Source of the DNA: Leptospira vanthielii serovar Holland str. Waz Holland = ATCC 700522
GTDB taxonomy: Bacteria > Spirochaetota > Leptospiria > Leptospirales > Leptospiraceae
DNA: 64,000 nt
NCBI RefSeq assembly: GCF_000332455.1
Contig: NZ_AOGY02000051.1
Location: forward strand, 186,001-250,000
Reading direction: 5' to 3'
Below are positions 31,253 to 39,927 of this stretch, piece by piece (the stretch's first letter is position 1; each line of letters starts with the position of its first letter). A program made the translations under genes and the position numbers. The notes beneath the pieces are model-generated. The model saw only the letters and a program-made list of their open reading frames with translations. It had not been told where the DNA came from and ran no database searches.

Positions 31253-32250
31253 TATTTTTTTGGTTTTTCTCCAATGGAAAAACCGTTTACAAATTCAACT
31301 ACATAGAGTGGTCTACCTTTTGATTCTTCAAAAATGCGAGCAATGTATTCACCTAAAATTCCTATCGAAATAAGAATCGAACCACCGATCAAACAAATGA
31401 GAGTCACAATTGTGGCCCATCCTGGGTTATAAACAATTGGCATTTCTAGTATAAAGTGTTGAAAAGCTCGGAATAAAGCATAAACACCAACTCCAAATCC
31501 GATCATCGCCACTATAATACCAAGTCCCAAGCTAAATCGCAAAGGTAATGGAGAAAAAGATACAGCTGCATTCATTGCAAGTTTTAACATTTTGCGCAAT
31601 GGATATTTTGTTTCGCCAGCAACCCTTGGATCACGTTTATAAAACACGGGAGTCTGTGGAAAACCAATCCAAGCATTCATTCCCCTAAGAAATCGATGGT
31701 TTTCTCTCAGCGCATTTAAGGCATCCAAACACCTTCTCGAAATTAGGCGGAAGTCCCCGGAATCCAAAGGCAAATCTTTATGAACCAAAATCTTCATAAG
31801 CCTATAAAATGCCCAGGCAGTTGTTTTTTTAAAAAATGATTCACCCGAACGAGCCAACCTTTGTCCGTAAACTACGTCGAATCCTTCTCTATACTTCGCA
31901 AGCATCTCCAAAATCACTTCGGGGGGATCTTGTAAATCAGCATCCATCACCACAACAGCATCACCTTTAGCATAGTCCATTCCGGCTGTAACAGCTAACT
32001 GATGGCCAAAGTTTCTGGATAGACTAATGACTTGAATTTGAGGATCACTGTTTGACCACGAGACCAGTTGGAAAATCGTTTGGTCAGTACTCCCATCGTT
32101 TACAAAAATGACTTCTACCTTTGTTGGTAAAATTTTGATTAATTCGTTAAGTCTTTCTTTAAGGAAAGGAAGAGAAGATTCTTCGTTATAACAAGGGATA
32201 ATGATAGACAATAATTTTGGATTTTTTCGTGGGATTAGATAATAGTGCAT
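31252..32250 (-). CDS. GtrB/ArnC-like GT2 polyprenyl-phosphate glycosyltransferase
   Basis: A 332-residue family 2 glycosyltransferase of the DPM1/GtrB/ArnC type. N-terminal GT-A domain with SIIIPCYNEESS at 15-26, VNDGSTD at 50-56 and DADLQDPPE at 103-111; two C-terminal transmembrane helices (about 235-300) end in GEYIARIFEESKGRP. Such enzymes load a sugar onto undecaprenyl phosphate on the cytoplasmic face. It is coupled to the GT-C gene at 29756, its likely user. Confidence 0.85.
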   Translation of the reverse strand: MHYYLIPRKNPKLLSIIIPCYNEESSLPFLKERLNELIKILPTKVEVIFVNDGSTDQTIFQLVSWSNSDPQIQVISLSRNFGHQLAVTAGMDYAKGDAVVVMDADLQDPPEVILEMLAKYREGFDVVYGQRLARSGESFFKKTTAWAFYRLMKILVHKDLPLDSGDFRLISRRCLDALNALRENHRFLRGMNAWIGFPQTPVFYKRDPRVAGETKYPLRKMLKLAMNAAVSFSPLPLRFSLGLGIIVAMIGFGVGVYALFRAFQHFILEMPIVYNPGWATIVTLICLIGGSILISIGILGEYIARIFEESKGRPLYVVEFVNGFSIGEKPKK

Positions 32251-32302
32251 AAGAAATATTTGCTTGAAGGAACTTAAGTGATTCTAAAAGGAAATAAACG
32301 AA

Positions 32303-32374
32303 ATGACCACAAAAAAACCAGTAAAAAAAGTTGCCTTGCGTATATTTTCAAAGATCGTTGACAGGAAACAATGA
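32303..32374 (+). CDS. Possible 23-residue basic peptide coupled to the next GT2
   Basis: A short frame with an AAAGGAAA Shine-Dalgarno about 10 nt before its ATG encodes 23 residues rich in Lys/Arg (begins MTTKKPVKKVALRIF). Its TGA overlaps the ATG of the GT2 gene at 32371 in an ATGA junction. The GT2 gene itself lacks a separate strong Shine-Dalgarno, so translation through this peptide may drive it. No homologue is known to me; it may be only a leader. Confidence 0.35.
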   Translation: MTTKKPVKKVALRIFSKIVDRKQ

Positions 32375-33363
32375 ATCGTCAGCTAAAGAAGATCTCCATT
32401 ATTACTCCTTTTTATAACGAAGAATCGGGAGCAGATGAGTTCTTTGAACGAATTATCCCCCACCTCCAATCATTAAAAACAACTTATGAAATTGTTTGTG
32501 TAAACGATGGCAGCCGGGACCGCACTATAGAAAGACTAATTTTTCATCATAAAAAAAATCCAAATATTAAGGTTGTCGACTTTTCTAGAAACTTCGGCAA
32601 GGAAGCAGCGGTATCTGCAGGTTTAGATTACGCAACAGGTGACGTAGTAATACCGATTGACTCTGATTTACAGGATCCACCAGAACTGATTCCCGCTTTA
32701 ATTGAGAAATGGAAAGAGGGTTATGATGTTGTCACGGCCAAACGGTCTGGCAGACAAGGAGAATCCTTTTTAAAAAAATTTACAGCAAAACATTTTTACC
32801 GTGTCATTCGCTATATGAGTGAAGTAGAGATTCCTGTAGATGTAGGAGATTTCCGGCTCATGGACAGAAAGGTAGTAGAAGCACTTTCTACTATGAAAGA
32901 AAAAAATCGTTTTTTAAAAGGAATGTTTGCTTGGGTAGGTTTTAAGCAGATAGACGTGGAATATGAAAGGCAGGCGCGGTTTAAAGGTTCATCAAAGTGG
33001 AACTACTGGAAACTTTGGAACTTTGCTTTAGATGGAATTTTGATGTTTAGCACGATGCCATTAAAGATCTGGAGTTATTTTGGTTTTTTTGTCTCCTTCA
33101 GTGCATTTATTTATTTAATCTATCGGATCATTCGAGTGATCCTCAAAGGAGTCGATGTCCCTGGTTACGACTCCACGCTTGTCATCATTCTATTCTTAGG
33201 CGGGATCCAATTGATTGGTATCGGTGTTCTCGGCGAATATATCGCCAGAATCTTTATCGAAGTGAAGGGAAGACCCGTTTATATTGCCAAAGACACAATC
33301 GGCTTTAAAACTAAAGGGTCCCGTTCCTTAAATAAACGTGACAGTTCGGAAAATAAGTCTTAA
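32371..33363 (+). CDS. GtrB/ArnC-like GT2 polyprenyl-phosphate glycosyltransferase
   Basis: A 330-residue paralogue of the gene at 31252, on the opposite strand. The GT-A domain has ITPFYNEESG at 11-20, VNDGSRD at 44-50 and DSDLQDPPE at 97-105. Two C-terminal transmembrane helices are followed by GEYIARIFIEVKGRPVYIAKD. It probably makes a polyprenyl-phosphate sugar. Its last 53 bp overlap the 3' end of the convergent GT39-like gene at 33311, a plausible partner. Confidence 0.85.
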   Translation: MNRQLKKISIITPFYNEESGADEFFERIIPHLQSLKTTYEIVCVNDGSRDRTIERLIFHHKKNPNIKVVDFSRNFGKEAAVSAGLDYATGDVVIPIDSDLQDPPELIPALIEKWKEGYDVVTAKRSGRQGESFLKKFTAKHFYRVIRYMSEVEIPVDVGDFRLMDRKVVEALSTMKEKNRFLKGMFAWVGFKQIDVEYERQARFKGSSKWNYWKLWNFALDGILMFSTMPLKIWSYFGFFVSFSAFIYLIYRIIRVILKGVDVPGYDSTLVIILFLGGIQLIGIGVLGEYIARIFIEVKGRPVYIAKDTIGFKTKGSRSLNKRDSSENKS

Positions 33364-34819
33364 AATAATAATAATCTTTTCGGATATATTGGTAATAAAA
33401 AACCAAAAGCTCCTGGTTCCAAGAAGAATCAAAACTTGTGATTGGATTTTGTAAAACATCCAAATCACAAAACAAAATTAGGCCAGGTTTACTTTTTGAA
33501 ATTTTATCCTTAATTTCTTCGTTATCAATGAACATTGCTTTAGCGTTCGTTTTGTCCGTAAAGTTACCGGGTTGTATCACTCGATTGATAGGAATTTGTT
33601 TGAATAAAGAATAAATTCCATGAGTTCCTTTAGCAACAAATACTGGCCGAGGATCCAAATTTGCATTTTGTATATCGACAAATATCTCTTTGGCAATATC
33701 AGGATATACCTTAGAAAGTTTAATGACTCTTTTTCGGACAATCACAGCTAAAGGGATCAAAATGAAAATCACAAATACAATCGCTACTTTTTGTTTATAA
33801 CGAAAAAAGTATTTTACGTTTAGAAATCGAAAGAGAAAGGAAGAACCTAGGATGGCAGGTGCGATCATGGGAAGATAATAGTGTTCGAAGAAATATCCCG
33901 TCCAAGTTGCAGCAAAAAAAGAGGTGATGGTCCAAAGAAAACTAACGAGTAGAACTTTAGGGATTTTCTTTTTTCCAAGATAAAGAAAAAAAGTTCCCAA
34001 CTGAATCAGGATGATGGTGGCAAGAACCGGATATGTTTGTAACGAAACTATTTTTTCAACAAACGTTACTTTTTTTGCATAATTAGAAAATAAAATTTTA
34101 TGAGTTTCTAAAAAGGAATCACCAAGACCAACCCCAAAGATCCAAATAGTACTAATGAAAAAAGGTAACATCGTAATCGCATAAAACAAAACATAACCGA
34201 CAAAAGATTTTGGATTCTTAAAGATATGTTTTCTATGCAAATACAAATGGAGCAGATAAAAACCTAAAATATCAAAAGCTGTATTGTATTTAATAATAAA
34301 TGCAAAACCCAATACTAACGGGCTTAGAAACCGATACTTTTTCTTTCCATAAAAAAGAAACCAAACACCAATTACCTCAAGGCATAAATAAAATAATTCC
34401 GTATTTCCCGAAAGTCCGTTTAGGAAATAACTAAAAAGTATTAAAAAACCGAGACCCGCACCCAATGCAAAGGAACGATTGCTTTTTCTGAGAATCAACC
34501 AAATGACATAAGCTGAACAAACAACAACAATTAAAGTAGAAACTCGGATTGCAAAAATGGAAAACCCAAGAAAACCATGAATGATTGCATAAATTATGTA
34601 GATCCCGATAGGTTTGATGTCCCAGAGATCCCGGTAGGGAAGTTTTCCCTGCAACCAGCCCTCCCCTATCAAGGAATAGGTGATTTCATCCCAATCAATT
34701 GCGGTGTATCCAAACGATGGGTACCGTAGAAAAAAGGCAAAAGCGAGAAAAAAAACAAAAACCAAACAATTGCGAAAAGGTAATGAGGAAAACAAAGAAG
34801 AATTTAATATTTTTTTCAT
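33311..34819 (-). CDS. GT39/ArnT-like membrane glycosyltransferase
   Basis: A 502-residue polytopic protein (about 11 segments) with the first-loop acidic motif DWDEITY (near residue 42) followed by GEGWLQGKLPYRDLWDIKPIG, typical of ArnT/PMT-like GT-C enzymes that use polyprenyl-phosphate sugars. A soluble C-terminal domain of about 130 residues follows the last helix. I prefer the ATG at 34819; a TTG at 34843 is possible. Neither has a clear Shine-Dalgarno. Convergent overlap of 53 bp with the GT2 at 32371. Confidence 0.8.
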   Translation of the reverse strand: MKKILNSSLFSSLPFRNCLVFVFFLAFAFFLRYPSFGYTAIDWDEITYSLIGEGWLQGKLPYRDLWDIKPIGIYIIYAIIHGFLGFSIFAIRVSTLIVVVCSAYVIWLILRKSNRSFALGAGLGFLILFSYFLNGLSGNTELFYLCLEVIGVWFLFYGKKKYRFLSPLVLGFAFIIKYNTAFDILGFYLLHLYLHRKHIFKNPKSFVGYVLFYAITMLPFFISTIWIFGVGLGDSFLETHKILFSNYAKKVTFVEKIVSLQTYPVLATIILIQLGTFFLYLGKKKIPKVLLVSFLWTITSFFAATWTGYFFEHYYLPMIAPAILGSSFLFRFLNVKYFFRYKQKVAIVFVIFILIPLAVIVRKRVIKLSKVYPDIAKEIFVDIQNANLDPRPVFVAKGTHGIYSLFKQIPINRVIQPGNFTDKTNAKAMFIDNEEIKDKISKSKPGLILFCDLDVLQNPITSFDSSWNQELLVFYYQYIRKDYYYFKTYFPNCHVYLRNGTL

Positions 34820-34974
34820 GATGTATAGTGAACTAAAAAACAATGCATGTTAACTCATAAAAACTAAAATCTTGGAGAATTTAGTCAAGCCATTCTGGCC
34901 GGACAAAAAGTTCCTTAAAAAATAGAACTGACTATAGACCAAAAAGAGTTTTATCTTTCCAATTTTTGATCAAA

Positions 34975-35466
34975 ATGAAAGATTGGTTTATCTTTATCGT
35001 TAAAATCCAAACTCGTATGAAAGAAAAAGCGAAGACAGTTTTAACAATTATCCTCAGTGCTTATCTGCTTTTAGTATCTCTTCAAACCTGGGGGGAATTA
35101 ACCAAACAAGTTCGATCAACAAAACGCAGCATGGATTCCATGAAACAACTCGTAAGCGGATATCCTCATCTCTTTTATCCAAATCATTTTTATGATATCC
35201 ATTCACTTTCTGAAAAATTTCGAAAACTAAAAGGGAAAGAAGAGTTGTATTATATAGATAACCAAATTTTCCAATTTGATGTTTTACAAATGGCCTCTGC
35301 ACCTACTCTACTAAAATCCTTCGAGGCAGCACATCCAAAATCAGCCTATATCGTTTTAGCCAACCAAAATTCAAAAATTGAAAACAAAGACGCAATACTC
35401 TTCCAAAATTGTAAAGAGAAGATACCGGGTGAATTTTACTCAATATGTTTTTGGGAGATACAATGA
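34975..35466 (+). CDS. Single-pass membrane protein resembling the C-terminal domain of GT-C transferases
   Basis: A 163-residue product: one transmembrane helix near residues 20-38, a helical linker rich in Gln/Lys/Ser, then a soluble part ending CKEKIPGEFYSICFWEIQ. The layout matches the last helix plus periplasmic domain of neighbouring GT-C proteins (compare 29756 and 33311). A TTG at 34966 is an alternative start and the frame is open back to 34885 without ATG. It could be a truncated GT-C remnant or a genuine split partner; its TGA overlaps the ATG of the next GT-C gene. Confidence 0.5.
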   Translation: MKDWFIFIVKIQTRMKEKAKTVLTIILSAYLLLVSLQTWGELTKQVRSTKRSMDSMKQLVSGYPHLFYPNHFYDIHSLSEKFRKLKGKEELYYIDNQIFQFDVLQMASAPTLLKSFEAAHPKSAYIVLANQNSKIENKDAILFQNCKEKIPGEFYSICFWEIQ

Positions 35467-36773
35467 AAATTCTACTAGTCGCACTTGTATTAACAAACCT
35501 AGTCTCTTTTATTGTATTAGGTTTTTTCCCAGATTTTTTTCTCGGACTCCTTTTTCTTCTTTTTGTATTGGCATTAGTAAGCTTTTTTCGACTCCTCCAA
35601 CATTTAATCCATTATAAAAACAAAAAACAAAATATACTTTTCATCATTTCTTTTTCATTCCTATTTCTATTGATTAGTTATATTTCTGAAATTCGTTGGA
35701 ATCTTAATCCCTTTGGAATGTTAGACGCTTATGCAATGTGGGTGGGAAAGGGGCGGATGTTAGCTCTCTCCATCCTTGATGGAAACCCACTACCGATATG
35801 GAATGGGTATTGGAGGATGCCAAATTATCCGTTAGGTATTCCTTTGCTTCATGCAGACCTATCTCTTGTTTTTTCCAGCGTAAGTGAATTTCTGATCACT
35901 CTAAAAATTCCAAACTACCTATACCTACTACTTTTGTATTTTTTTATTATAGAAAGGACTTTTGACCTAAAACAACCAGTTGTGAAGTGGGGATTTTTAA
36001 TTCTAACTGGTGCCTTTCTATTTCATCCGAATTACCTGTTAGTTATCTCTGACCTCTGTGCAGATTTCCCCGTTTCTGTAACACTAGCGATTGCGACATT
36101 CTTTCTCATTAAAAAAGAGAAAAAGGAAAATGTTTATTGGTTATTTCTAACAATTGCTTTGTTAATCAATTTAAAAAGCGAAGCTTTATTGATTTCAATC
36201 GTATTGTTCGGATTCTGTATTTTGTATAACGTGATCGAAAAAACATATAAGCTACAATTTCTTCTGATTGCTCTACTTCTCTTGGCTTTATTTGGGAGCC
36301 CAACTTGGTATCTATTTGGAAAGGGAAGTTTTTTATCATCAGACTTCAAAGGAATAAATCAATCCTCCTCTCACACAAGTTTCATCATGGAACGAATTTC
36401 GGATGGGAACCTTTGGCTTCTGGTTACAAAGTATTTTCTTAAATTTTATCTTTCGCTCACCAAAGGATTGTCTTTTGTCCTTCTACTCATTGCTCTAATC
36501 TGGGGTAGTTTAAATCTTCGGATCGGTGTATTGTTCTACTTCGTTTGTGTTTCTATTTACTCTGGAATTTTCCTTCTAACGTCACTTGAACCTCAAGTGC
36601 ACTTGGAACAAGCCTATGATCGGATTCACTTTCAGCTATTTTTAATTCCACTAGTCATTTTTTGGAAATTTGCCAAAGAAAATGAAGAAACAATAACGAA
36701 AGTGTTTGCTAATGTTTGCCAAGAGTCAAACAAACAGCTTAAACGAATCTTAAAGAAAAAACTAGAAACCTAA
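35463..36773 (+). CDS. GT-C-type membrane glycosyltransferase lacking the C-terminal soluble domain
   Basis: A 436-residue polytopic protein with about 10 membrane segments. I start at ATG 35463, which overlaps the previous TGA (ATGA) and has a GGGAGA Shine-Dalgarno; the upstream ATG at 35445 lies inside the previous gene. The first large loop has DAYAMWVGKGRMLA and MPNYPLGIPLLHADL, matching dolichyl/polyprenyl-phosphate-sugar transferases of GT-C type. It ends soon after the last helix in a short basic tail. Convergent with the gene at 36786 (12 bp). Confidence 0.7.
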   Translation: MKILLVALVLTNLVSFIVLGFFPDFFLGLLFLLFVLALVSFFRLLQHLIHYKNKKQNILFIISFSFLFLLISYISEIRWNLNPFGMLDAYAMWVGKGRMLALSILDGNPLPIWNGYWRMPNYPLGIPLLHADLSLVFSSVSEFLITLKIPNYLYLLLLYFFIIERTFDLKQPVVKWGFLILTGAFLFHPNYLLVISDLCADFPVSVTLAIATFFLIKKEKKENVYWLFLTIALLINLKSEALLISIVLFGFCILYNVIEKTYKLQFLLIALLLLALFGSPTWYLFGKGSFLSSDFKGINQSSSHTSFIMERISDGNLWLLVTKYFLKFYLSLTKGLSFVLLLIALIWGSLNLRIGVLFYFVCVSIYSGIFLLTSLEPQVHLEQAYDRIHFQLFLIPLVIFWKFAKENEETITKVFANVCQESNKQLKRILKKKLET

Positions 36774-36785
36774 GTCTTTGGTATT

Positions 36786-38399
36786 CTATTTCTTTTCCCA
36801 AAGCATGTAACGATAGCCTGCCGTATTAGAATCAGAAATCTTTTTATAAAATTTAGATTCAATTTCATATTTTGAGTTTACCCATTCATTATAAAACTCA
36901 TCGGAAATATTATCATCTTTGGGCGGTTTAAAATCATAAACAAAAACTTGAAATTTCGGTATACCTTGGTTAAAAAACTTAGTCTCTAGAACCTCAAATT
37001 CGCTCTGTTTATTGGCTATAAAATGCGGTTTCTTCAGAAAGGAATCAGAAATTAATAACAAATCGAATGTGCTCAAATGAACCACTGGTGCTTCAGGAAA
37101 TTTGCGCCATTCGGACTGCAAAATTTCATGATATTTTTTTACAAAGTCTATCGTTTTGAAATTCTGTTTTACATGATAAAAACCTAAAAGAATTTGCAGT
37201 ATTATAAATAACAATATCCATTGTTTGCTTTCAAAATGTTCATCTTTAGAAAGCAACGATATTACGAATATTGAAAACAATACATAGGAAAATTCCGTAT
37301 AACGAAGACCAAGATATAAACCGCCTTGAGAATACGGGCTAAGTAAAACAACAAAAACCAATGAAACGAAAGCGACTCCAATCACAAGTTTCTGAACTTG
37401 CGTTAAACTCAACTTAATTAATGAAATTATGATAAGTAAAACCATAGGAAAACAATAGTATAAAAAACCTGTCCGGTAGGTGTTTCCGAAAATAAACTCT
37501 TTGAAAAAATGCAATCGATCACTGAAATGTAATCGACCAAAATCATTGAGACTTACCTTACTTCGGACACCAAAAATTTCACCAAATTCATGGAAATTAT
37601 AAAAACCTAAAAGTACTACTGCTAAAGAAAAACCGATGAGTAAGGGTAAATAAATCTTTAAAAGAGGAATGATTTTGCGACGATTCGAAATTAGAACAAA
37701 CAAACCTAAAATTCCGATATAAATCACCGATTCAGAACGAAGAAAAACCGATATACCTCCAGATACTCCAGCCAAAAAAGAGGTAATCTGGAGGTGTTTC
37801 TTTGCACTTTCCAAAACCAAAACACCATAGAAAAAAAATAATAGAAATATATGGGATGGAATGCTTTCTGAAAACTCAATAGCACTTGAAATACTATAAC
37901 CTACTAAGAATAAAATGGCACCTAAACAGAGAATTTCAACTTTTCTAACATAAAATACAGATCGAAGGACATAAACACAACCTAACGTGAGAAAAAAATA
38001 TAATAATAAAACCATCCCATTTAGAAAACGATAAGGAATGGGAAGGAGAGAAAAAGTTTGAGCAAAGAATGTCGGGTATTGAAATACACATTCCTTCCGA
38101 CTTCCATCGTCTTGAATAAAGTATACCCAAGGATATCGGAAGGGATAGAACCTGAACTCTGGATCAATTTCAATATTTTTGGAATAACATTCGTGGTTTT
38201 GAATCCCTTTTTCTTTATATTGAATGGTTTGATAAAGTTTGATTTGCGAATCTGATTGGATTAATGGACTAATTCCAGAATCCCAGGATATTCTCTTGTA
38301 AACAAGGAAACACACCAACAATCCGAGAATCAGACTAAGCACTCGCATCGACGTAACCCAATGCAGAAAAGTAGAGATCCATTTCATAACTTTCTTCAC
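36786..38399 (-). CDS. GT-C-type membrane glycosyltransferase, LA_3751/LA_3752-like
   Basis: A 537-residue polytopic protein, tandem paralogue of the next gene. Shared motifs in order: ECYSKNIEIDPEF and PFRYPW, CVFQYPTFF, EFSESIPSHIF, FLRSES, GNTYRTGF and SPYSQGGLYLGLRYTE. The soluble C-terminal domain is about 140 residues. The function as polyprenyl-phosphate-sugar-dependent transferase is inferred from topology and neighbours. Its start overlaps the stop of the gene at 38396 by 4 nt. Confidence 0.65.
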   Translation of the reverse strand: MKKVMKWISTFLHWVTSMRVLSLILGLLVCFLVYKRISWDSGISPLIQSDSQIKLYQTIQYKEKGIQNHECYSKNIEIDPEFRFYPFRYPWVYFIQDDGSRKECVFQYPTFFAQTFSLLPIPYRFLNGMVLLLYFFLTLGCVYVLRSVFYVRKVEILCLGAILFLVGYSISSAIEFSESIPSHIFLLFFFYGVLVLESAKKHLQITSFLAGVSGGISVFLRSESVIYIGILGLFVLISNRRKIIPLLKIYLPLLIGFSLAVVLLGFYNFHEFGEIFGVRSKVSLNDFGRLHFSDRLHFFKEFIFGNTYRTGFLYYCFPMVLLIIISLIKLSLTQVQKLVIGVAFVSLVFVVLLSPYSQGGLYLGLRYTEFSYVLFSIFVISLLSKDEHFESKQWILLFIILQILLGFYHVKQNFKTIDFVKKYHEILQSEWRKFPEAPVVHLSTFDLLLISDSFLKKPHFIANKQSEFEVLETKFFNQGIPKFQVFVYDFKPPKDDNISDEFYNEWVNSKYEIESKFYKKISDSNTAGYRYMLWEKK

Positions 38400-39925
38400 T
38401 TTGGTTTTTCCAACACATAACCTTTGAAATGGGCAAGGTTGTGTTCTGATCGAATTACATATTGTTTTGGATTAAGTTTAAAGTTGATATCGAACTTTTG
38501 TTTCCAAATATTTTCAGGAAATTCATTGTTTACTAACTGATTACCCTCCCATTCCAAATATAGAATTCTTTTGTCTTGGTTTTTCAGTATAGTTTCTACT
38601 TTTAACCAATCCTCATTAGAATAAACAGCCACCTGAGGGTATTTTATATAACTAATCCCAACAAGATAGGATAAAGAAAGTCCTCTGTGTACGATTAAAT
38701 CTGGATTCAAATGATCAAAAGAATTCATCACCTGTTGGTATAACTTTGCAGAGGAAGACCATTGTTTAATTGCCCGTAAATCTGATTTATAGCAAAAATA
38801 TACAAACGGCAAAATGAGGAGATAATACATTAATGGCGAATCCTTTTTCGAAAGGGAAAGAAATACTCCAAGCATCAAAAGATAAATTCCACTTTCATAA
38901 TACCGCATGCCAAAGATATCTACACCGGCTCGATAAGGTGAAATAATCGGTAGACAAAGGATAAATAAAATTCCGGCTATGAAAAAAGAAAAAATCTCTT
39001 TCTTTCTTTCTCCGCACAAACAAAGAACTCCTAAAAAAAGGATTGGGTAACCTTTAAAAATCCCAATCTTAAACTCACTTCCCCAAAGATCAGCGATCCA
39101 TTCAGACAAAAAATTTCGAGAGATCCCAGTTCCCATATCAGTCATTGTATTCAAGCCACGCATTCCCAAATAATGGCCATATACAGACTGATTCCAAATA
39201 GAGAAAACAACCAATAGTATGATACTTAAAATCATATAAGGGAAAAGAACTCTTATGCGTTGCAGTTTTTCCCTTTCATAAAAGAAAGAAATACTCAAAT
39301 AAAGTAACAGAGCTATCGTAGATTCAGGCCTAAGCTGAAAATTAAAAACAATCGAAACAGCGAAAAGAATTCCATATCTAAATTGTTTTTTCTCGCAAAA
39401 CAAATTATAGGATAAAACAGCCGCTAAGAAAAAGAAATTAGTCAGCGTCAGTTCGGAATAATCTAACGTTGACAAAAAGATCGGCGTCAAACATTGAATG
39501 ATAACAACCGAAGATAGTATCCGTATACCATTCGTATCAATTTTGGAAATGATACGGTCTAAAAGAATGAAGTTGAAAAAGAAAAATAAAATAGGAAAGA
39601 ACGTTAGCCACTTTAGCGAAAATGCAGACAAATACAATTTCTGAAGCCAGGTAAAAAGAACAGGATATTGAAAAACACACCGACCATCTTTTAATTCAAA
39701 TGCCCAGGGATAACCAAATGGGATCATTGAAATATCAAAACCTAGTTCTTTAGCAGGAAAGTAACACTCCTCAGCATTACCTCCATTCAAACTATTAACT
39801 ACTTGGTAGTATTTTATCTCAGGATCACTAGAAATAAATACTGTATTTTCATTCCACTTCCAACGATAAAAGGTCGGAATTAATACAATGAGAAAATAGA
39901 TACCAAGTCTTTTGGTAAAATTCAT
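38396..39925 (-). CDS. GT-C-type membrane glycosyltransferase, LA_3751/LA_3752-like
   Basis: A 509-residue polytopic protein and tandem paralogue of the gene at 36786. Motifs: ECYFPAKELGFD, PFGYPWAFELKDGRCVFQYP, DYSELTLTNFF, QLRPES, GSEFKIGIFKGYP and SPYRAGVDIFGMRYYES, then a soluble C-terminal domain. It starts 2 bp after the GT2 at 39928, which could supply its lipid-linked donor. The three family members in this window suggest duplication and specialisation for different sugars. Confidence 0.65.
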   Translation of the reverse strand: MNFTKRLGIYFLIVLIPTFYRWKWNENTVFISSDPEIKYYQVVNSLNGGNAEECYFPAKELGFDISMIPFGYPWAFELKDGRCVFQYPVLFTWLQKLYLSAFSLKWLTFFPILFFFFNFILLDRIISKIDTNGIRILSSVVIIQCLTPIFLSTLDYSELTLTNFFFLAAVLSYNLFCEKKQFRYGILFAVSIVFNFQLRPESTIALLLYLSISFFYEREKLQRIRVLFPYMILSIILLVVFSIWNQSVYGHYLGMRGLNTMTDMGTGISRNFLSEWIADLWGSEFKIGIFKGYPILFLGVLCLCGERKKEIFSFFIAGILFILCLPIISPYRAGVDIFGMRYYESGIYLLMLGVFLSLSKKDSPLMYYLLILPFVYFCYKSDLRAIKQWSSSAKLYQQVMNSFDHLNPDLIVHRGLSLSYLVGISYIKYPQVAVYSNEDWLKVETILKNQDKRILYLEWEGNQLVNNEFPENIWKQKFDINFKLNPKQYVIRSEHNLAHFKGYVLEKPK

Positions 39926-39927
39926 TC

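Noticed and set aside
32251..32302. Defined promoters in the divergent region before the GT2 genes
   Set aside because: TTGCTT and TTCTAA boxes are present but the -10 is weak and spacing uncertain; not enough to annotate.
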